Shown one piece after another: positions 26,765-35,759 of a stretch of DNA of 64,000 bases. Source of the DNA: UBA6912 sp963792895 (GTDB lineage Bacteria; Actinomycetota; Acidimicrobiia; Spongiisociales; UBA5794). Under the pieces are notes generated by a model, which was not told the origin of the DNA, made no database searches, and saw only the letters and a list, made by a program, of their open reading frames with translations. How positions within the stretch are numbered: the first letter of the stretch is position 1; each line of letters begins with the position of its first letter. Location: assembly GCA_963792895.1 (NCBI GenBank), contig CAWBYA010000008.1:186001-250000 (forward strand), in the 5' to 3' direction. Made by a program: the position numbers and the translations under genes.

Positions 26765-27922
26765 ATGGCTGCACTCGACACCGACATCACGATCGACGCC
26801 CTCGAACAGGAGCTCATCGCCTGCGAACGGGTGATCGGCAAGCTGCGGGCCCGCCAGGTCGAGATCATCCGCTCGCTCGACGAGGCGCAGGTAGCCACGG
26901 CAGATGGCGCCCGATCGATGGTCGAATGGACGGCCTCTCGTGTCGACGTGGATCCGGACGTCGCCCGCACCCTCGTCAACGCTGCTGCGCTATTCGCCGA
27001 GCACCCAGAGATCGCCGGACGACTCGAAGCCGGGTCCACAGGCTTCGATAGGGCCGTCGCAACAGCTCGTCTCGCCGCCGCTGGGGCGTCGCACGAGACG
27101 CTCGCAGCAAGCGAGCGCTACGACCTCGCCGGGCTGCGCAGAGTCGCCGCCCGCCATCGCCGTCTCACCAAACGAACCGAGCGTGAGACGTTCAAAGACC
27201 GCTTTTTCGCCACCCAGTTCACGCTCGACGGTACCGCCGGTCGCGGCTGGTTCCGCCTTGCCGGCTTCGAGCTTCGCCTTCTCGAAGACGCCATCGACCT
27301 CCGCGCCGACATGTTCCGCGACCTGCCCGGTCCCACGGCACCCGCCGGCGCGCGGCGGGCGGATGCCCTCGTGTCGGTCGCCCAAGACTCACTCGAGCCG
27401 CCGCAGGGCATGTTGGTTGCCGACACCGCCGGATACGACGACACGCCGCCGCTTCCGCCGGCCCGACGCGAGCCCTTGGTGACGGTCTTCGTCGATGCCG
27501 CACTCGCAGCTGAGACCAACGGCGAGGCAGGCGTCGAGGTCGCCGCCGGCGCCAAGGCCGGGCCGGCCACGCTCGAGCGCATCCTCTGCGGCGGAGCCGT
27601 TCAGCTCGTGGGCCTCTACGAGGGAACACCAGTCACCATTGGTCGTACCACGCGGGCGATCGCCCCGGCCGTACGGCGTGCCGTGCTGTGGCGCGACGGC
27701 GGATGCACCATCGACGGTTGCGGCAGCCGGTACCGGCTCGAACCGCACCATGTCGTACCGTGGGCGAGCGGCGGGAGCCACGATGCGGAGAACCTCACAA
27801 CCTTGTGCTGGTATCACCATCACGTCGCAATTCACGGCGAGGGCCATTGGCTCGACCAGGAATCCCCGCCGGGCAGACGACGGTTCACCAGGAAGGCAGC
27901 GCCGGCGACGGTCCCGCCGTGA
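26765..27922 (+). CDS. DUF222 protein with C-terminal HNH nuclease domain (13E12 family)
   Basis: 385 residues. The N-terminal DUF222 part contains the helix IDALEQELIACERVIGKLRA, and ARSMVEWTASRVDVDPDVAR. The C-terminal HNH site reads DGGCTIDGCGSRYRLEPHHV, PWASGGSHDAENLTTLCWYH and HHVAIHGEGH, with two zinc-binding CxxC-type pairs and the HH/N/H residues. These proteins are multicopy in many actinobacteria and have been linked to mobile or defence-like functions, but their role is not known. ATG 26765 is the family-like start. It stands alone, with SRPBCC upstream on the same strand. Confidence 0.88.
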   Translation: MAALDTDITIDALEQELIACERVIGKLRARQVEIIRSLDEAQVATADGARSMVEWTASRVDVDPDVARTLVNAAALFAEHPEIAGRLEAGSTGFDRAVATARLAAAGASHETLAASERYDLAGLRRVAARHRRLTKRTERETFKDRFFATQFTLDGTAGRGWFRLAGFELRLLEDAIDLRADMFRDLPGPTAPAGARRADALVSVAQDSLEPPQGMLVADTAGYDDTPPLPPARREPLVTVFVDAALAAETNGEAGVEVAAGAKAGPATLERILCGGAVQLVGLYEGTPVTIGRTTRAIAPAVRRAVLWRDGGCTIDGCGSRYRLEPHHVVPWASGGSHDAENLTTLCWYHHHVAIHGEGHWLDQESPPGRRRFTRKAAPATVPP

Positions 27923-28087
27923 CGAGCGAACCAACCCGGTCGTCCAGACCGCTCGTCGGCATCGACGCTTCCCACTCAATTCGTCCAAGCCCGAGGCGTC
28001 TCGTGGATCATCGTCGCAGCGCCAGTCGCGATCGCTCCCCGAACTCGAGAGACGCGGCTTGGCGGGTCGCGCACGCCGCGCGGACGT

Positions 28088-28582
28088 CTACTTGCTCGTA
28101 CGAAACGCCTCCAACACCCCGTCGGGACCTCGCGCCAGCTCGACGGTGAACTTCACCGTGTGTGCGACGATGCCGATCACCACGCCGATCATGCCCAGGA
28201 TGAGGGCGACTCGCGCCACGCCCGACCAACCGAACTCATACGCCGAGAAGTCGAAGGGGAAGACATCGAACGTACGCACCATCACGGCGAGACTGACCCC
28301 GGACAACCCGACCTGTGCGACCGCCGTGAACCAGCGGGGATCGAACGCGAGAAAGACGACGTTGACAGCGATCGTTGCGACGATCGACACATTCAGCAGC
28401 GGCAGCACACGATCGAAGTCTTCGGTGAGGAAAGGCGGCCAATGCCAGGACGGCAGGTTGTTGACCACGTAGAGCAGCACCGCATTCACACCGATCGCCA
28501 CGAGGTACCCGGGCCTCCTCGCCGTCATCGACGGTCGCAGCTTGTGGACGACGCAGGCCGGTGACGTGTGGGTGACGGACAT
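28088..28582 (-). CDS. Small integral membrane protein, four predicted segments
   Basis: 164 residues from ATG 28582 (GGAG close upstream); ATG 28528 is an alternative that begins at MTARRPGYLVAIGVNAVLLY. The hydrophobic segments are about YLVAIGVNAVLLYVVNNLP, VLPLLNVSIVATIAVNVVFL, FTAVAQVGLSGVSLAVMVRT and VALILGMIGVVIGIVAHTVK, with short charged loops and the motif WHWPPFLTEDFDRVLP between the first two. Similar unannotated proteins occur widely in actinobacteria. No function can be assigned. It is divergent from the LysM protein. Confidence 0.7.
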   Translation of the reverse strand: MSVTHTSPACVVHKLRPSMTARRPGYLVAIGVNAVLLYVVNNLPSWHWPPFLTEDFDRVLPLLNVSIVATIAVNVVFLAFDPRWFTAVAQVGLSGVSLAVMVRTFDVFPFDFSAYEFGWSGVARVALILGMIGVVIGIVAHTVKFTVELARGPDGVLEAFRTSK

Positions 28583-28757
28583 GCCTCTCCATCTCAGGAT
28601 TCCACCCCAGGCAACGCGATGTGCCACCGCCTCGCCAAGACCGGAGGTCACTGATTCCCCGCATCGCCGCCCGGCACGCAGACGAAGAAACCCGGCGGAG
28701 ACCCTCGTCACTCCCTGCCTTTGCGTAGGGTTCACTCGGGAGCGAGTGAGGAGAGGC

Positions 28758-29931
28758 ATGATGATCTACGTCGTGAAGCGCGGCGACACCCTGGGGAAGA
28801 TCGCCAAGGAACACGGGACGACGCTCAGGGCGATCCTCGCCCTCAACCCTCAGATCACGAACGCCGATCTCATCTCGATCGATCAGGAGATCACCATCCC
28901 GGGGAACGGCGCCGGATCCGATGGCCCAGCACCGCCTCGGACCGATACCGGCACCGCACAACCGAAACCCAAGGTCCCGCCCGTGAGTGCGCCGCCCAAG
29001 CCCACGCCGAAGCCCAAACCCAAGGTCGCACCCAAGAAGCCACCGCCGGGGCCCACGACCGGACCAGCTGCTCCCCCATCGACCCACAAGGTCGAGTCGG
29101 GCGAGACGATGAAGGTGATCGCCGCCCGGTTCGGCGTCAGCCTGACCGACCTCATCGCGGCCAACCCGCAGGTCCCCAATCCCGACCTCATCAGAAAGGG
29201 CCAGAAGCTGAACCTTCCGGCCGGCAGCCGCGGCAGAACAAGAGACCGGAACGCCGGCTGGGCCCAAACCCAAGCCAAAGCCTCCGGCCCGCACGACGCC
29301 GCCCCGCCGGGTGCGCAACTGGTCGCGGGTGCCAATCGATCAGCGAATGCTCTACGCAATGGAACGATTGGTCGAAAGGGGCTATCCGCTCAATGGCGCC
29401 GCCGGGATCCTCGGCAACCTGTTCGTCGAGTCCGGCGTCATTCCCAACCGGCTCCAAGGCAGTTCGGCGCGAACGCCGATGCGCACGAGAGACTTCGACG
29501 GATCGTTGGTCGACTTCGCCCCGGAGCACGTGATGGGGCGCGACTCTGCGTCCTCGGCGGGCCCGCTCCTCGCCGGAGTAGGACTGGCACAGTGGACGTC
29601 GGCGAAGCGTCGCAGTCGACTGTTCACCCACGAGTTCAACGGGCGCGTGCTCGGGCCCGACATCTTGTTCGACATGGACGCCCAGCTCGACTACCTGGTC
29701 GCCGAGCTCACCACGGGCTATCGCGCGGTACACGAGATCCTCGCCAACCGACGCGTGACGGTGGACGACGCAACCGACGAGGTGCTCTACAGCTTCGAGA
29801 TCCCGGGCTCGATCATCGCCGGCGGCAAGAAGCTGCCGCGAACCAACCCGAGGGTGCAGTCCGTCTTCGCCGAACGACGTCCCCACGCGCATCGGGCCCA
29901 TCGGGTCTACACCACCACTCACGGAGCTTGA
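28758..29931 (+). CDS. LysM-repeat protein with C-terminal phage-tail-lysozyme domain, frameshifted
   Basis: About 390 residues joined. Two LysM peptidoglycan-binding modules (MMIYVVKRGDTLGKIAKEHG at the start; THKVESGETMKVIAARFGVS near 115) are linked by a Pro/Lys-rich stretch. A second Pro/Lys linker (PAGPKPKPKPPARTTPPRR) leads to a phage_lysozyme2-type domain: MLYAMERLVERGYPLNGAAG, ILGNLFVESGVIPNRLQGS, GVGLAQWTSAKR and LDYLVAELTTGYRAVHEILA, with the catalytic Glu in LFVESG. One extra C near 29232 (AGCCGC) separates the halves. There is no signal peptide and no phage gene nearby. Likely a cell-wall hydrolase. Confidence 0.82.
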
Positions 29932-29954
29932 GCAGGCGCTGCCGGCGCACAGGC

Positions 29955-30452
29955 TCAGTCGTCCGGGGCCACCCACCAGTCGGACGGGGCGAGATCGCCG
30001 GCTGCTTCCGCGCCCAGCTTCCCCAATGCGTGGTTCGACCACGACCGCCATCGAGTGGGCGTGATCTCGATTGCCACGTCGTCGATCGTTCCCCACGCAG
30101 CACCGACCGTGTCGACGGCGGGCGTAGTCAAGTACTTCCGGCGAAGCTTGCTGTTGAGAGCATGTGCCTCGGCGCCCTCGATGACGCGCCCTATCCCCTC
30201 TGCCATAGCCATGAAGCCCTTCCCCTCGAAGGCGAACGAGGCGGTGGGTCGGGCAGCGACGTTGCGTGCCTTTTTCGTCATAGAGGCGGTCTCGAAGTAG
30301 AACTTGCCGTTCTCCCAGAGGAAGAGCACGAACGCGAGGTGGATCGAGCCATCGGCGTTGAGTGTGCCCACCGTCGCGTTGATGGGTCTGCCGAGGTGTT
30401 CTTCGATCGACTCAGGCGGCGGTTTTGCGAGGTAGATATCCGCTGCGTCCAT
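29955..30452 (-). CDS. Pyridoxamine 5'-phosphate oxidase-like flavin-fold protein
   Basis: 165 residues of the split-barrel FMN/F420-binding fold: INATVGTLNADGSIHLAFVL, KFYFETASMTKKARNVAARP, ASFAFEGKGFMAMAEGIGRV, and DDVAIEITPTRWRSWSNHAL at the end. F420-dependent or FMN-dependent reductases and heme-oxygenase-like proteins share this fold. The presence of cofG/cofH and an F420-type luciferase-like enzyme in the same window makes an F420 user plausible but unproven. AGGAGG seven bases before ATG 30452 fixes the start over ATG 30458. Confidence 0.82.
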   Translation of the reverse strand: MDAADIYLAKPPPESIEEHLGRPINATVGTLNADGSIHLAFVLFLWENGKFYFETASMTKKARNVAARPTASFAFEGKGFMAMAEGIGRVIEGAEAHALNSKLRRKYLTTPAVDTVGAAWGTIDDVAIEITPTRWRSWSNHALGKLGAEAAGDLAPSDWWVAPDD

Positions 30453-30539
30453 CGGCATCCTCCTGACTCGACGGCCGGCGCACGCTACCAATCCCCCTCC
30501 GTGGCAACCAGCGGGTCGTGAATGGCGGACGTAGCCGTG

Positions 30540-31172
30540 TCACCCGGACGCGACGAAGTCCGGGTTCGGCCACACGATGAGCGCCGACCAGTTGTCCGTC
30601 GCCTCGTCCGCGAGGTAGTTCTCGAGTGCGGCGCGGATCTCGAAGCCGTTGTCCATCTGGAAGGTCAGCGTCGCGTCGTAGATTTCTCGCGCCGCCACCT
30701 TGGCGAGATAGTCGTGCGCCGACAGGTCGCCTTTGTGGTCGATGAAGTTGTGCATGTGGCCGCCGGCGATGATGCCCCGCTTGTTGTCCCGGCGCACCAG
30801 GTCCTTGCGCAGCACGTACAGGCGCCCGCCGATCCCGCGCCTTCGCCACTCGGGATGAACAACGATGTCGGTGCCGTAGTACCACGCACCGTCCGGATCG
30901 TGATTGCCGCACTGGTGCTCGCCGGTGATCTCGACGATGGTGTGCTGCGGCTCTTCGAAGTCGAAGTCGAGATAGATCCCGGCCCCTTGGCCCACGACCC
31001 TGTCGCCGTCGAGGCACACGAAGAAGCCTTCGGGGAACGTCGCTGCGTACGCCCGAATGTCTTCTTCGGACAGCAGCTCATCGGGGTCGGCGTGCGGAAA
31101 GGCGACCAGTTCGAGCTCGGCGCACTGCGCCGCGAGATCCGCCGTCAGATTGACATACCGCAACTCGCTCAT
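30540..31172 (-). CDS. GNAT acetyltransferase coupled to the amine-catabolism operon
   Basis: 210 residues. FVCLDGDRVVGQGAGIYLDF (beta strands) and WYYGTDIVVHPEWRRRGIGG with the acetyl-CoA loop RRRGIGGRLY are followed by LVRRDNKRGIIAGGHMHNFI. Its ATG overlaps the stop of the C45 hydrolase gene by four bases, and that gene overlaps the ALDH gene in the same way. It therefore ends a three-gene translationally coupled string headed by a GABA-type dehydrogenase. An N-acetyltransferase of a diamine or amino acid is a fair guess. Confidence 0.82.
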   Translation of the reverse strand: MSELRYVNLTADLAAQCAELELVAFPHADPDELLSEEDIRAYAATFPEGFFVCLDGDRVVGQGAGIYLDFDFEEPQHTIVEITGEHQCGNHDPDGAWYYGTDIVVHPEWRRRGIGGRLYVLRKDLVRRDNKRGIIAGGHMHNFIDHKGDLSAHDYLAKVAAREIYDATLTFQMDNGFEIRAALENYLADEATDNWSALIVWPNPDFVASG

Positions 31173-32254
31173 GCGGGCGCGCCGCCCCGCAGCGGCAACT
31201 GGAAGTGCTCGTACTCGTTCTCCGAGGGAACCCCCCAGCACGCCCAGAAGTCGCCGGTGGCCGGGCGCATGATGGCGGCGCCGCACGACTCGTAGTCGAA
31301 GGGCGGTTCCGGGTGGCGACATATCGAGCGCTCGTCCCTCGTGAGGGCGACCAGCCCATCGATGGTGACGGGCCTGTTGCCGAGCAGCTCTGGAGCATGG
31401 TCGAGACGGTCCATCGAGGACGTCTGCAGTGCGGCAGGCCGGGCTCCTTCAACGGCTCGGGTTGCCGCCACGAGGCAGTGGTTCGTGTGGACGAGCACGT
31501 CCGCACCGAGCTCTGAGAGATAGGTCACCGTCGGCATGGCCTCGATCGAAACTCCCCGTCCCCCTGCGTCGAAGATCAGGAAGTTGTGGCCCCCGGCCAG
31601 CCGGGCATCGAGCACGCAGCGGACGGCAGCGTCGAACGATGTCTGGCGCAACGCCTTGCGCACGACGAACGGCCACGTGACCCCGATGCGTCCGTCATCC
31701 GCCGTCAGGTTGTTGATCCCGATTGCGATGCCCGCCTCGTTCATGCCGATCTGCCCGAGCGTCCCCACGGTCGTGAAGATGAGCGATCGTGGTCCGTCCT
31801 CCGGGGCGACGTCGAGCATCACGATGCGCGGTGTCGCGGTGGCGTGCATATCCCAGGTCTGGGCGAGGAACCCGGCGCCCCCGGCGGCAGCATCCGGCAC
31901 CATCACCGCAGTGCACGCATCCTCGACTGCCGTACCGCCGGCGACGGCTCGCACCGTATCGATGAAGTCGGTGTACCCGCCGACGATCACGGCCTCGGCA
32001 AGCGTGATCTCGGCAGCGTCGGCCATGGCGCTCATCTCTGCATACAGCGCAGCGTCGTATGCCTCATGGGCCGGCAGCATCCGAGCGGCCAGTCCAAGAA
32101 CCTCGTCGCGGCTCAAGTGGGTACCTTGCGGTGAACGAGCAACCCGGTCGGCCGTGTAGGCCCGGATCTCCGCTCCGAAACGGGCGCCGTGCGCCTCTCC
32201 TATCGCATCCGGCGGCCCGGCGACCGCCAGCACCCGAATCGGCTCCCCCCTCAC
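31169..32254 (-). CDS. C45/acyl-transferase-type Ntn hydrolase
   Basis: 361 residues of the penicillin acyltransferase/C45 family, autocatalytic N-terminal-nucleophile enzymes that hydrolyse or transfer amide-bound acyl groups. The nucleophile is the Cys in EDACTAVMV (about residue 112). FLAQTWDMHATATPRIVML, TVGTLGQIGMNEAGIAIGIN and GHNFLIFDAGGRGVSIEAMP are typical, and VLVHTNHCLVAA matches the family's TNH motif. ATGA overlaps on both sides tie it to the ALDH and GNAT genes. It may free an amine from an acylated polyamine or amino acid; this is inferred from position. Confidence 0.85.
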   Translation of the reverse strand: MRGEPIRVLAVAGPPDAIGEAHGARFGAEIRAYTADRVARSPQGTHLSRDEVLGLAARMLPAHEAYDAALYAEMSAMADAAEITLAEAVIVGGYTDFIDTVRAVAGGTAVEDACTAVMVPDAAAGGAGFLAQTWDMHATATPRIVMLDVAPEDGPRSLIFTTVGTLGQIGMNEAGIAIGINNLTADDGRIGVTWPFVVRKALRQTSFDAAVRCVLDARLAGGHNFLIFDAGGRGVSIEAMPTVTYLSELGADVLVHTNHCLVAATRAVEGARPAALQTSSMDRLDHAPELLGNRPVTIDGLVALTRDERSICRHPEPPFDYESCGAAIMRPATGDFWACWGVPSENEYEHFQLPLRGGAPA

Positions 32255-33687
32255 GCCAGACCGCCGATGTACCGGGTCTTCGTCTCCACGTACTCGTGCA
32301 GACCCTCGAGCCCTGATTCTCGACCGAGGCCCGACTGCTTCATCCCGCCGAACGGCGCTTCCGGCGTCACCGGGTACCAGTCGTTGACGCCGACGAGCCC
32401 GAACTCGAGCGCATCGGAAACCTCGTAGGCGGTACGGAGGTCACTGGTCCACACAAACGAGGCCAGCCCGAAGTCAACTGCGTTGGCGAGGGCAATAGCC
32501 TCGTCGGTCGTGTCGAACGGGATGATGGGGAGCACAGGCCCGAAGACCTCCTCGGAGGCGACCGGGGCACCCTCGGGCACGTCGGCCACCACCGTCGGAC
32601 GGTAGAAGTATCCCGGCCCATCGATGCGGGTGCCGCCAGTGACGACCCGCGCCCCGGCGTCGACGGATGCCGACACCAACTGCTCGACTCGATCGCGCTG
32701 GCCGGCATTGATCAGTGGGCCGAGAGTTGTCGCCGGGTCGAGCCCGTTGCCGACCACCTCACGATCGGAGGCGGCGGCCGCCGCACTCGTGAACTGCTCG
32801 ACGATCGAGGAGTGGACGAGGAAGCGTTGCGGGGCGATGCACACTTGCCCGCAGTTGCGGTACTTGGCGGTGACGCCGCCTGCGGCGACGGCTTCGAGGT
32901 CGGCGACGTCGGGGAACACGATCACCGGAGCGTTGCCGCCGAGCTCGAGGGCGAGACGAGTGACCGTCCGCGATGCCCCGTCCATCAGCAGCTTCCCAAC
33001 CCGAACGGAACCGGTGAAGCCGATCTTGCGGACCCTGGGGTCGTCGAGGAACGTCTGGCCCATGTCGTGGGCGCTGCCGTTGATCACGTTGATGACCCCG
33101 GGAGGAACGCCCGCGTCGTGCAAGGCGGCGCCGTACAGCATCGCCGAGCGGGCCGTGTACTCAGACGGGCGGACCACCGCCGTGCAGCCCGCGGCCAGCG
33201 CGGACGACACAGCCCGGTTGATGTTGTAGATCGGGAAGTTCCAGGCGGTGACGACGCCAACGACGCCGAGCGGCTGGTACGTCACGTCGATGTGCCGGCC
33301 CTTCACCCGGGCTGGGATGATCCGGCCCCCGAGCCGCTTCGCTTCCTCGGCGGCGTAGACCAGGTAGTTCGGTGCCGACAACCACTCGCTGCGGGACTGA
33401 GCGAGCGGCTTCCCCGACTCCTCGGTGGTGATCCTGGCGTACTCGTCGGCGCGGTCGACGAGCAGTTCGGCCGCCCGCATCAATGGCGTCGCCCTTTCGT
33501 ACGGCGTCAGCGCTGCCCACGCGGCAAGGGCGGCTTCCGCGGCGTCGATCGCTGCGGAGGCATCGGCAGCGCCGCCGAACGGCACCGAGTCCACGATCTC
33601 CTCGGTCGCCGGATTCACGACGCTCTTCGTGCCACCATCGACGGCGTCTCTCCACTCGCCGGCGATGAGCTGGAGATGAGGTCTCAC
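32251..33687 (-). CDS. Aldehyde dehydrogenase, succinate-semialdehyde/aminobutyraldehyde type
   Basis: 478 residues: QPLGVVGVVTAWNFPIYNIN (cofactor region), IGFTGSVRVGKLLMDGAS, LALELGGNAPVIVFPDVADL with the general-base Glu, nucleophilic Cys in NCGQVCIAPQRFLV, EEVFGPVLPIIPF, and the GabD-like end VTPEAPFGGMKQSGLGRESG. It is divergent from gabT across the Lrp gene. Together these fit GABA or 4-aminobutyraldehyde oxidation to succinate. GabD-type enzymes and gamma-aminobutyraldehyde dehydrogenases cannot be separated by eye. Its stop is coupled to the C45 gene. Confidence 0.9.
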   Translation of the reverse strand: MRPHLQLIAGEWRDAVDGGTKSVVNPATEEIVDSVPFGGAADASAAIDAAEAALAAWAALTPYERATPLMRAAELLVDRADEYARITTEESGKPLAQSRSEWLSAPNYLVYAAEEAKRLGGRIIPARVKGRHIDVTYQPLGVVGVVTAWNFPIYNINRAVSSALAAGCTAVVRPSEYTARSAMLYGAALHDAGVPPGVINVINGSAHDMGQTFLDDPRVRKIGFTGSVRVGKLLMDGASRTVTRLALELGGNAPVIVFPDVADLEAVAAGGVTAKYRNCGQVCIAPQRFLVHSSIVEQFTSAAAAASDREVVGNGLDPATTLGPLINAGQRDRVEQLVSASVDAGARVVTGGTRIDGPGYFYRPTVVADVPEGAPVASEEVFGPVLPIIPFDTTDEAIALANAVDFGLASFVWTSDLRTAYEVSDALEFGLVGVNDWYPVTPEAPFGGMKQSGLGRESGLEGLHEYVETKTRYIGGLA

Positions 33688-33700
33688 GACGGTGCTCCTC

Positions 33701-34195
33701 TCAACGGGTTCCCCAGTCGTACGTCTGTTTCACCAACTCGATGTACCCGAACACCTCGACGTCCCCCACCTGCTCGATCGACCGAATCTCGTTGACGGTC
33801 GCCAGCAGATGCTCGTTGGTCTCGCACACCACCTCGAGCAGCATGTCGAACCTGCCGGTCGTCACCACCACATAGTCGACCTCATCGAGCGCGGACACGG
33901 CCTTGGCTGCGGTGTCGATCGTGCCGGCGACCTTCACTCCCAACATCGCCTGGATGCCGAAGCCGAGCGTCGTCGGATCGGTCACGGCAACCACCTGCAT
34001 GACGCCGTTCTCGATGAGTTGGAGAACACGCTGACGTACGGCAGGCGCCGAGAGCCCGACGAGCGGGCCGAGCTTGGTGTACGGCATCCTCCCATCTTCT
34101 TGGAGGGCGCGGATGATCCGCTTGTCCGTCATATCGAGCCGTACCCCGGCCGGGTCGGCGGCGCTGTTGCCTGGTCTATGTGCTCGCTCGCGCAT
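33701..34195 (-). CDS. Lrp/AsnC-family regulator
   Basis: 164 residues. The N-terminal winged helix reads DMTDKRIIRALQEDGRMPYT, KLGPLVGLSAPAVRQRVLQL; the C-terminal RAM ligand domain reads MLGVKVAGTIDTAAKAVSAL, VDYVVVTTGRFDMLLEVVCE and YIELVKQTYDWGTR. ATG 34195 is preferred over an upstream in-frame ATG (34255) that gives a non-family N-terminus. It is divergent from gabT and 13 bases upstream of the ALDH gene, so it probably controls both in response to an amino acid or polyamine product. Confidence 0.92.
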   Translation of the reverse strand: MRERAHRPGNSAADPAGVRLDMTDKRIIRALQEDGRMPYTKLGPLVGLSAPAVRQRVLQLIENGVMQVVAVTDPTTLGFGIQAMLGVKVAGTIDTAAKAVSALDEVDYVVVTTGRFDMLLEVVCETNEHLLATVNEIRSIEQVGDVEVFGYIELVKQTYDWGTR

Positions 34196-34237
34196 TACAC
34201 ATCCATTGTCGACAGGGCTAGGGAGGAGCGTATCAGT

Positions 34238-34254
34238 TGCAGCGGGCTGCTGCA
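34238..34254. promoter_or_regulatory. Inverted repeat in the lrp-gabT gap
   Basis: TGCAGC - five bases - GCTGCA between the divergent regulator and aminotransferase genes. Lrp/AsnC proteins bind such short dyads. The arms are only six bases long, so chance is possible. Confidence 0.35.
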
Positions 34255-34309
34255 CGAGTCATACTTTCGACCCAGCTTGTTCGGACAACCCGATCGTAAC
34301 TGGAGAGCT

Positions 34310-35665
34310 ATGACCGCCGGCATCCACCTCGTGACCGAGATCCCAGGACCGAAGAGCCGGGACATGGTCGCCAGAAGGGAAGCCGCAACACCACGGGGCG
34401 CCAGCAAGCTCACCCAGATCGCCGTCGCCTCTGCCCACGGAGCACTCGTCACCGACGTTGACGGAAACCGCCTCATCGACCTCGCCGGCGGCATCGGCGT
34501 GCTCGCCGTCGGCCACACTCCGCCTGCCGTCGTTGAAGCACTCCAACGCCAGGCTGCGGACCTGGTCCACATGTGCGCCATCGTCGCGTCGTACGAGCCG
34601 TACGTCGCGGTAGCGGAGGCGCTCAACGCGGCGGCGCCAGGCGACTTCCGGAAGAAGACCGTGCTCATGAACACCGGCGCCGAGGCGGTGGAGACCGCCA
34701 TCAACATCTGCCGGTCGGCCACGGGGCGCCAGGGCATCGTCGTCTTCGACGGCGCCTACCACGGGCGCACCAACCTCACCATGGCCATGACGTCGAAGTT
34801 CAACCTCTTCAAGAAGGGCTTCGGTCCATTCGCTCCGGAGGTCTACCGGTTCCCTTTCCCCAACGTGTACCGCCGCCCCAGCGAGCTGACCGAGGACGAG
34901 TACGTGGCGTGGCACGTCGCCAACCTCGATCATTGCTTCACCGCAATCGTCGACCCCTCGCACGTCGCTGCCGTCGTCGTAGAGCCCGTACAAGGCGAGG
35001 CCGGGTTCGTACCCGCACCCCATGCATGGCTGCGACGGCTCCGCGACCTCTGCGACCAGCACGGCATCCTGTTCGTCGCAGACGAGATCCAGTCTGGATT
35101 CGGCCGGACCGGGCGGCTGTTCGCCATCGAGCACTCAGGCGTCGTGCCCGACCTCGTCACCATGGCGAAGTCGCTCGCCGCCGGCATGCCGCTCTCGGCG
35201 GTCACGGGCCGGGAGGAGATCATGGATGCCCCCCATCCCGGCGGGCTCGGCGGCACATACTCCGGCAATCCGCTCGCATGTGTGGCGGCTCTTGCCGCGA
35301 TCGAACAGATCTCGCAGCCGGCCTTCCTCGCCAGGGCGACCGAGATCGGCGATCACCTCCGCACCAGGCTCGAGGCGATACAGAAGAGGCACCCCGACCT
35401 CGTTGGCGACGTGCGCGGCGTCGGCCCGATGCTCGTGATGGAAATGGTTCACGACCGGGCGACCAAGCAGCCATGGATGGAAGCGGCGTCGGCCACCACT
35501 GCGGAGACCGTGCGTAGCGGCGTGATCACCATCCGCGCAGGGCTGTATTCCAATTGCGTTCGCTTCCTCCCGCCGCTCGACATCTCGGTCGAGCTCCTCG
35601 ACGAGGCGCTGGCTGTGGTCGATGCAGCCGTCGATCGCGTGGCCGCGGAGCCGGCGCTCGCGTGA
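34310..35665 (+). CDS. gabT: 4-aminobutyrate aminotransferase
   Basis: 451 residues of class III PLP transaminases: GNRLIDLAGGIGVLAVGHTP, VLMNTGAEAVETAINICRSA, FDGAYHGRTNLTMAMTSKFN, the GabT-like insertion PFAPEVYRFPFPNVYRRP, AAVVVEPVQGEAGFVPAP, FVADEIQSGFGRTGRLFAIE (PLP Asp) and the Schiff-base lysine in LVTMAKSLAAGMPLSAVTGR, then GGTYSGNPLACVAALAAIEQ. It converts GABA or a related omega-amino acid to the semialdehyde for the divergent ALDH. GGAGAG precedes ATG 34310. It is followed by potABCD on the same strand. The symbol is assigned by family; substrate preference is not proven. Confidence 0.9.
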   Translation: MTAGIHLVTEIPGPKSRDMVARREAATPRGASKLTQIAVASAHGALVTDVDGNRLIDLAGGIGVLAVGHTPPAVVEALQRQAADLVHMCAIVASYEPYVAVAEALNAAAPGDFRKKTVLMNTGAEAVETAINICRSATGRQGIVVFDGAYHGRTNLTMAMTSKFNLFKKGFGPFAPEVYRFPFPNVYRRPSELTEDEYVAWHVANLDHCFTAIVDPSHVAAVVVEPVQGEAGFVPAPHAWLRRLRDLCDQHGILFVADEIQSGFGRTGRLFAIEHSGVVPDLVTMAKSLAAGMPLSAVTGREEIMDAPHPGGLGGTYSGNPLACVAALAAIEQISQPAFLARATEIGDHLRTRLEAIQKRHPDLVGDVRGVGPMLVMEMVHDRATKQPWMEAASATTAETVRSGVITIRAGLYSNCVRFLPPLDISVELLDEALAVVDAAVDRVAAEPALA

Positions 35666-35759
35666 TGCAGATCCGCATCGCTGAGCCCGGCATCGAAGGG
35701 GGCACTCTGTCTACTCTGCAACGCTGTCCGCCGGCCCATAGCCGTGGAGGTGCCCGGGC

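Noticed and set aside
27690..27870. HNH gene as evidence of a mobile element or defence island
   Set aside because: DUF222/HNH genes are multicopy and scattered in actinobacteria; no repeat, integrase or other defence gene is near.
28733..28748. CACTCG-GGAG-CGAGTG hairpin upstream of the LysM gene
   Set aside because: Six-base arms just before the ribosome site with no further support; likely chance.
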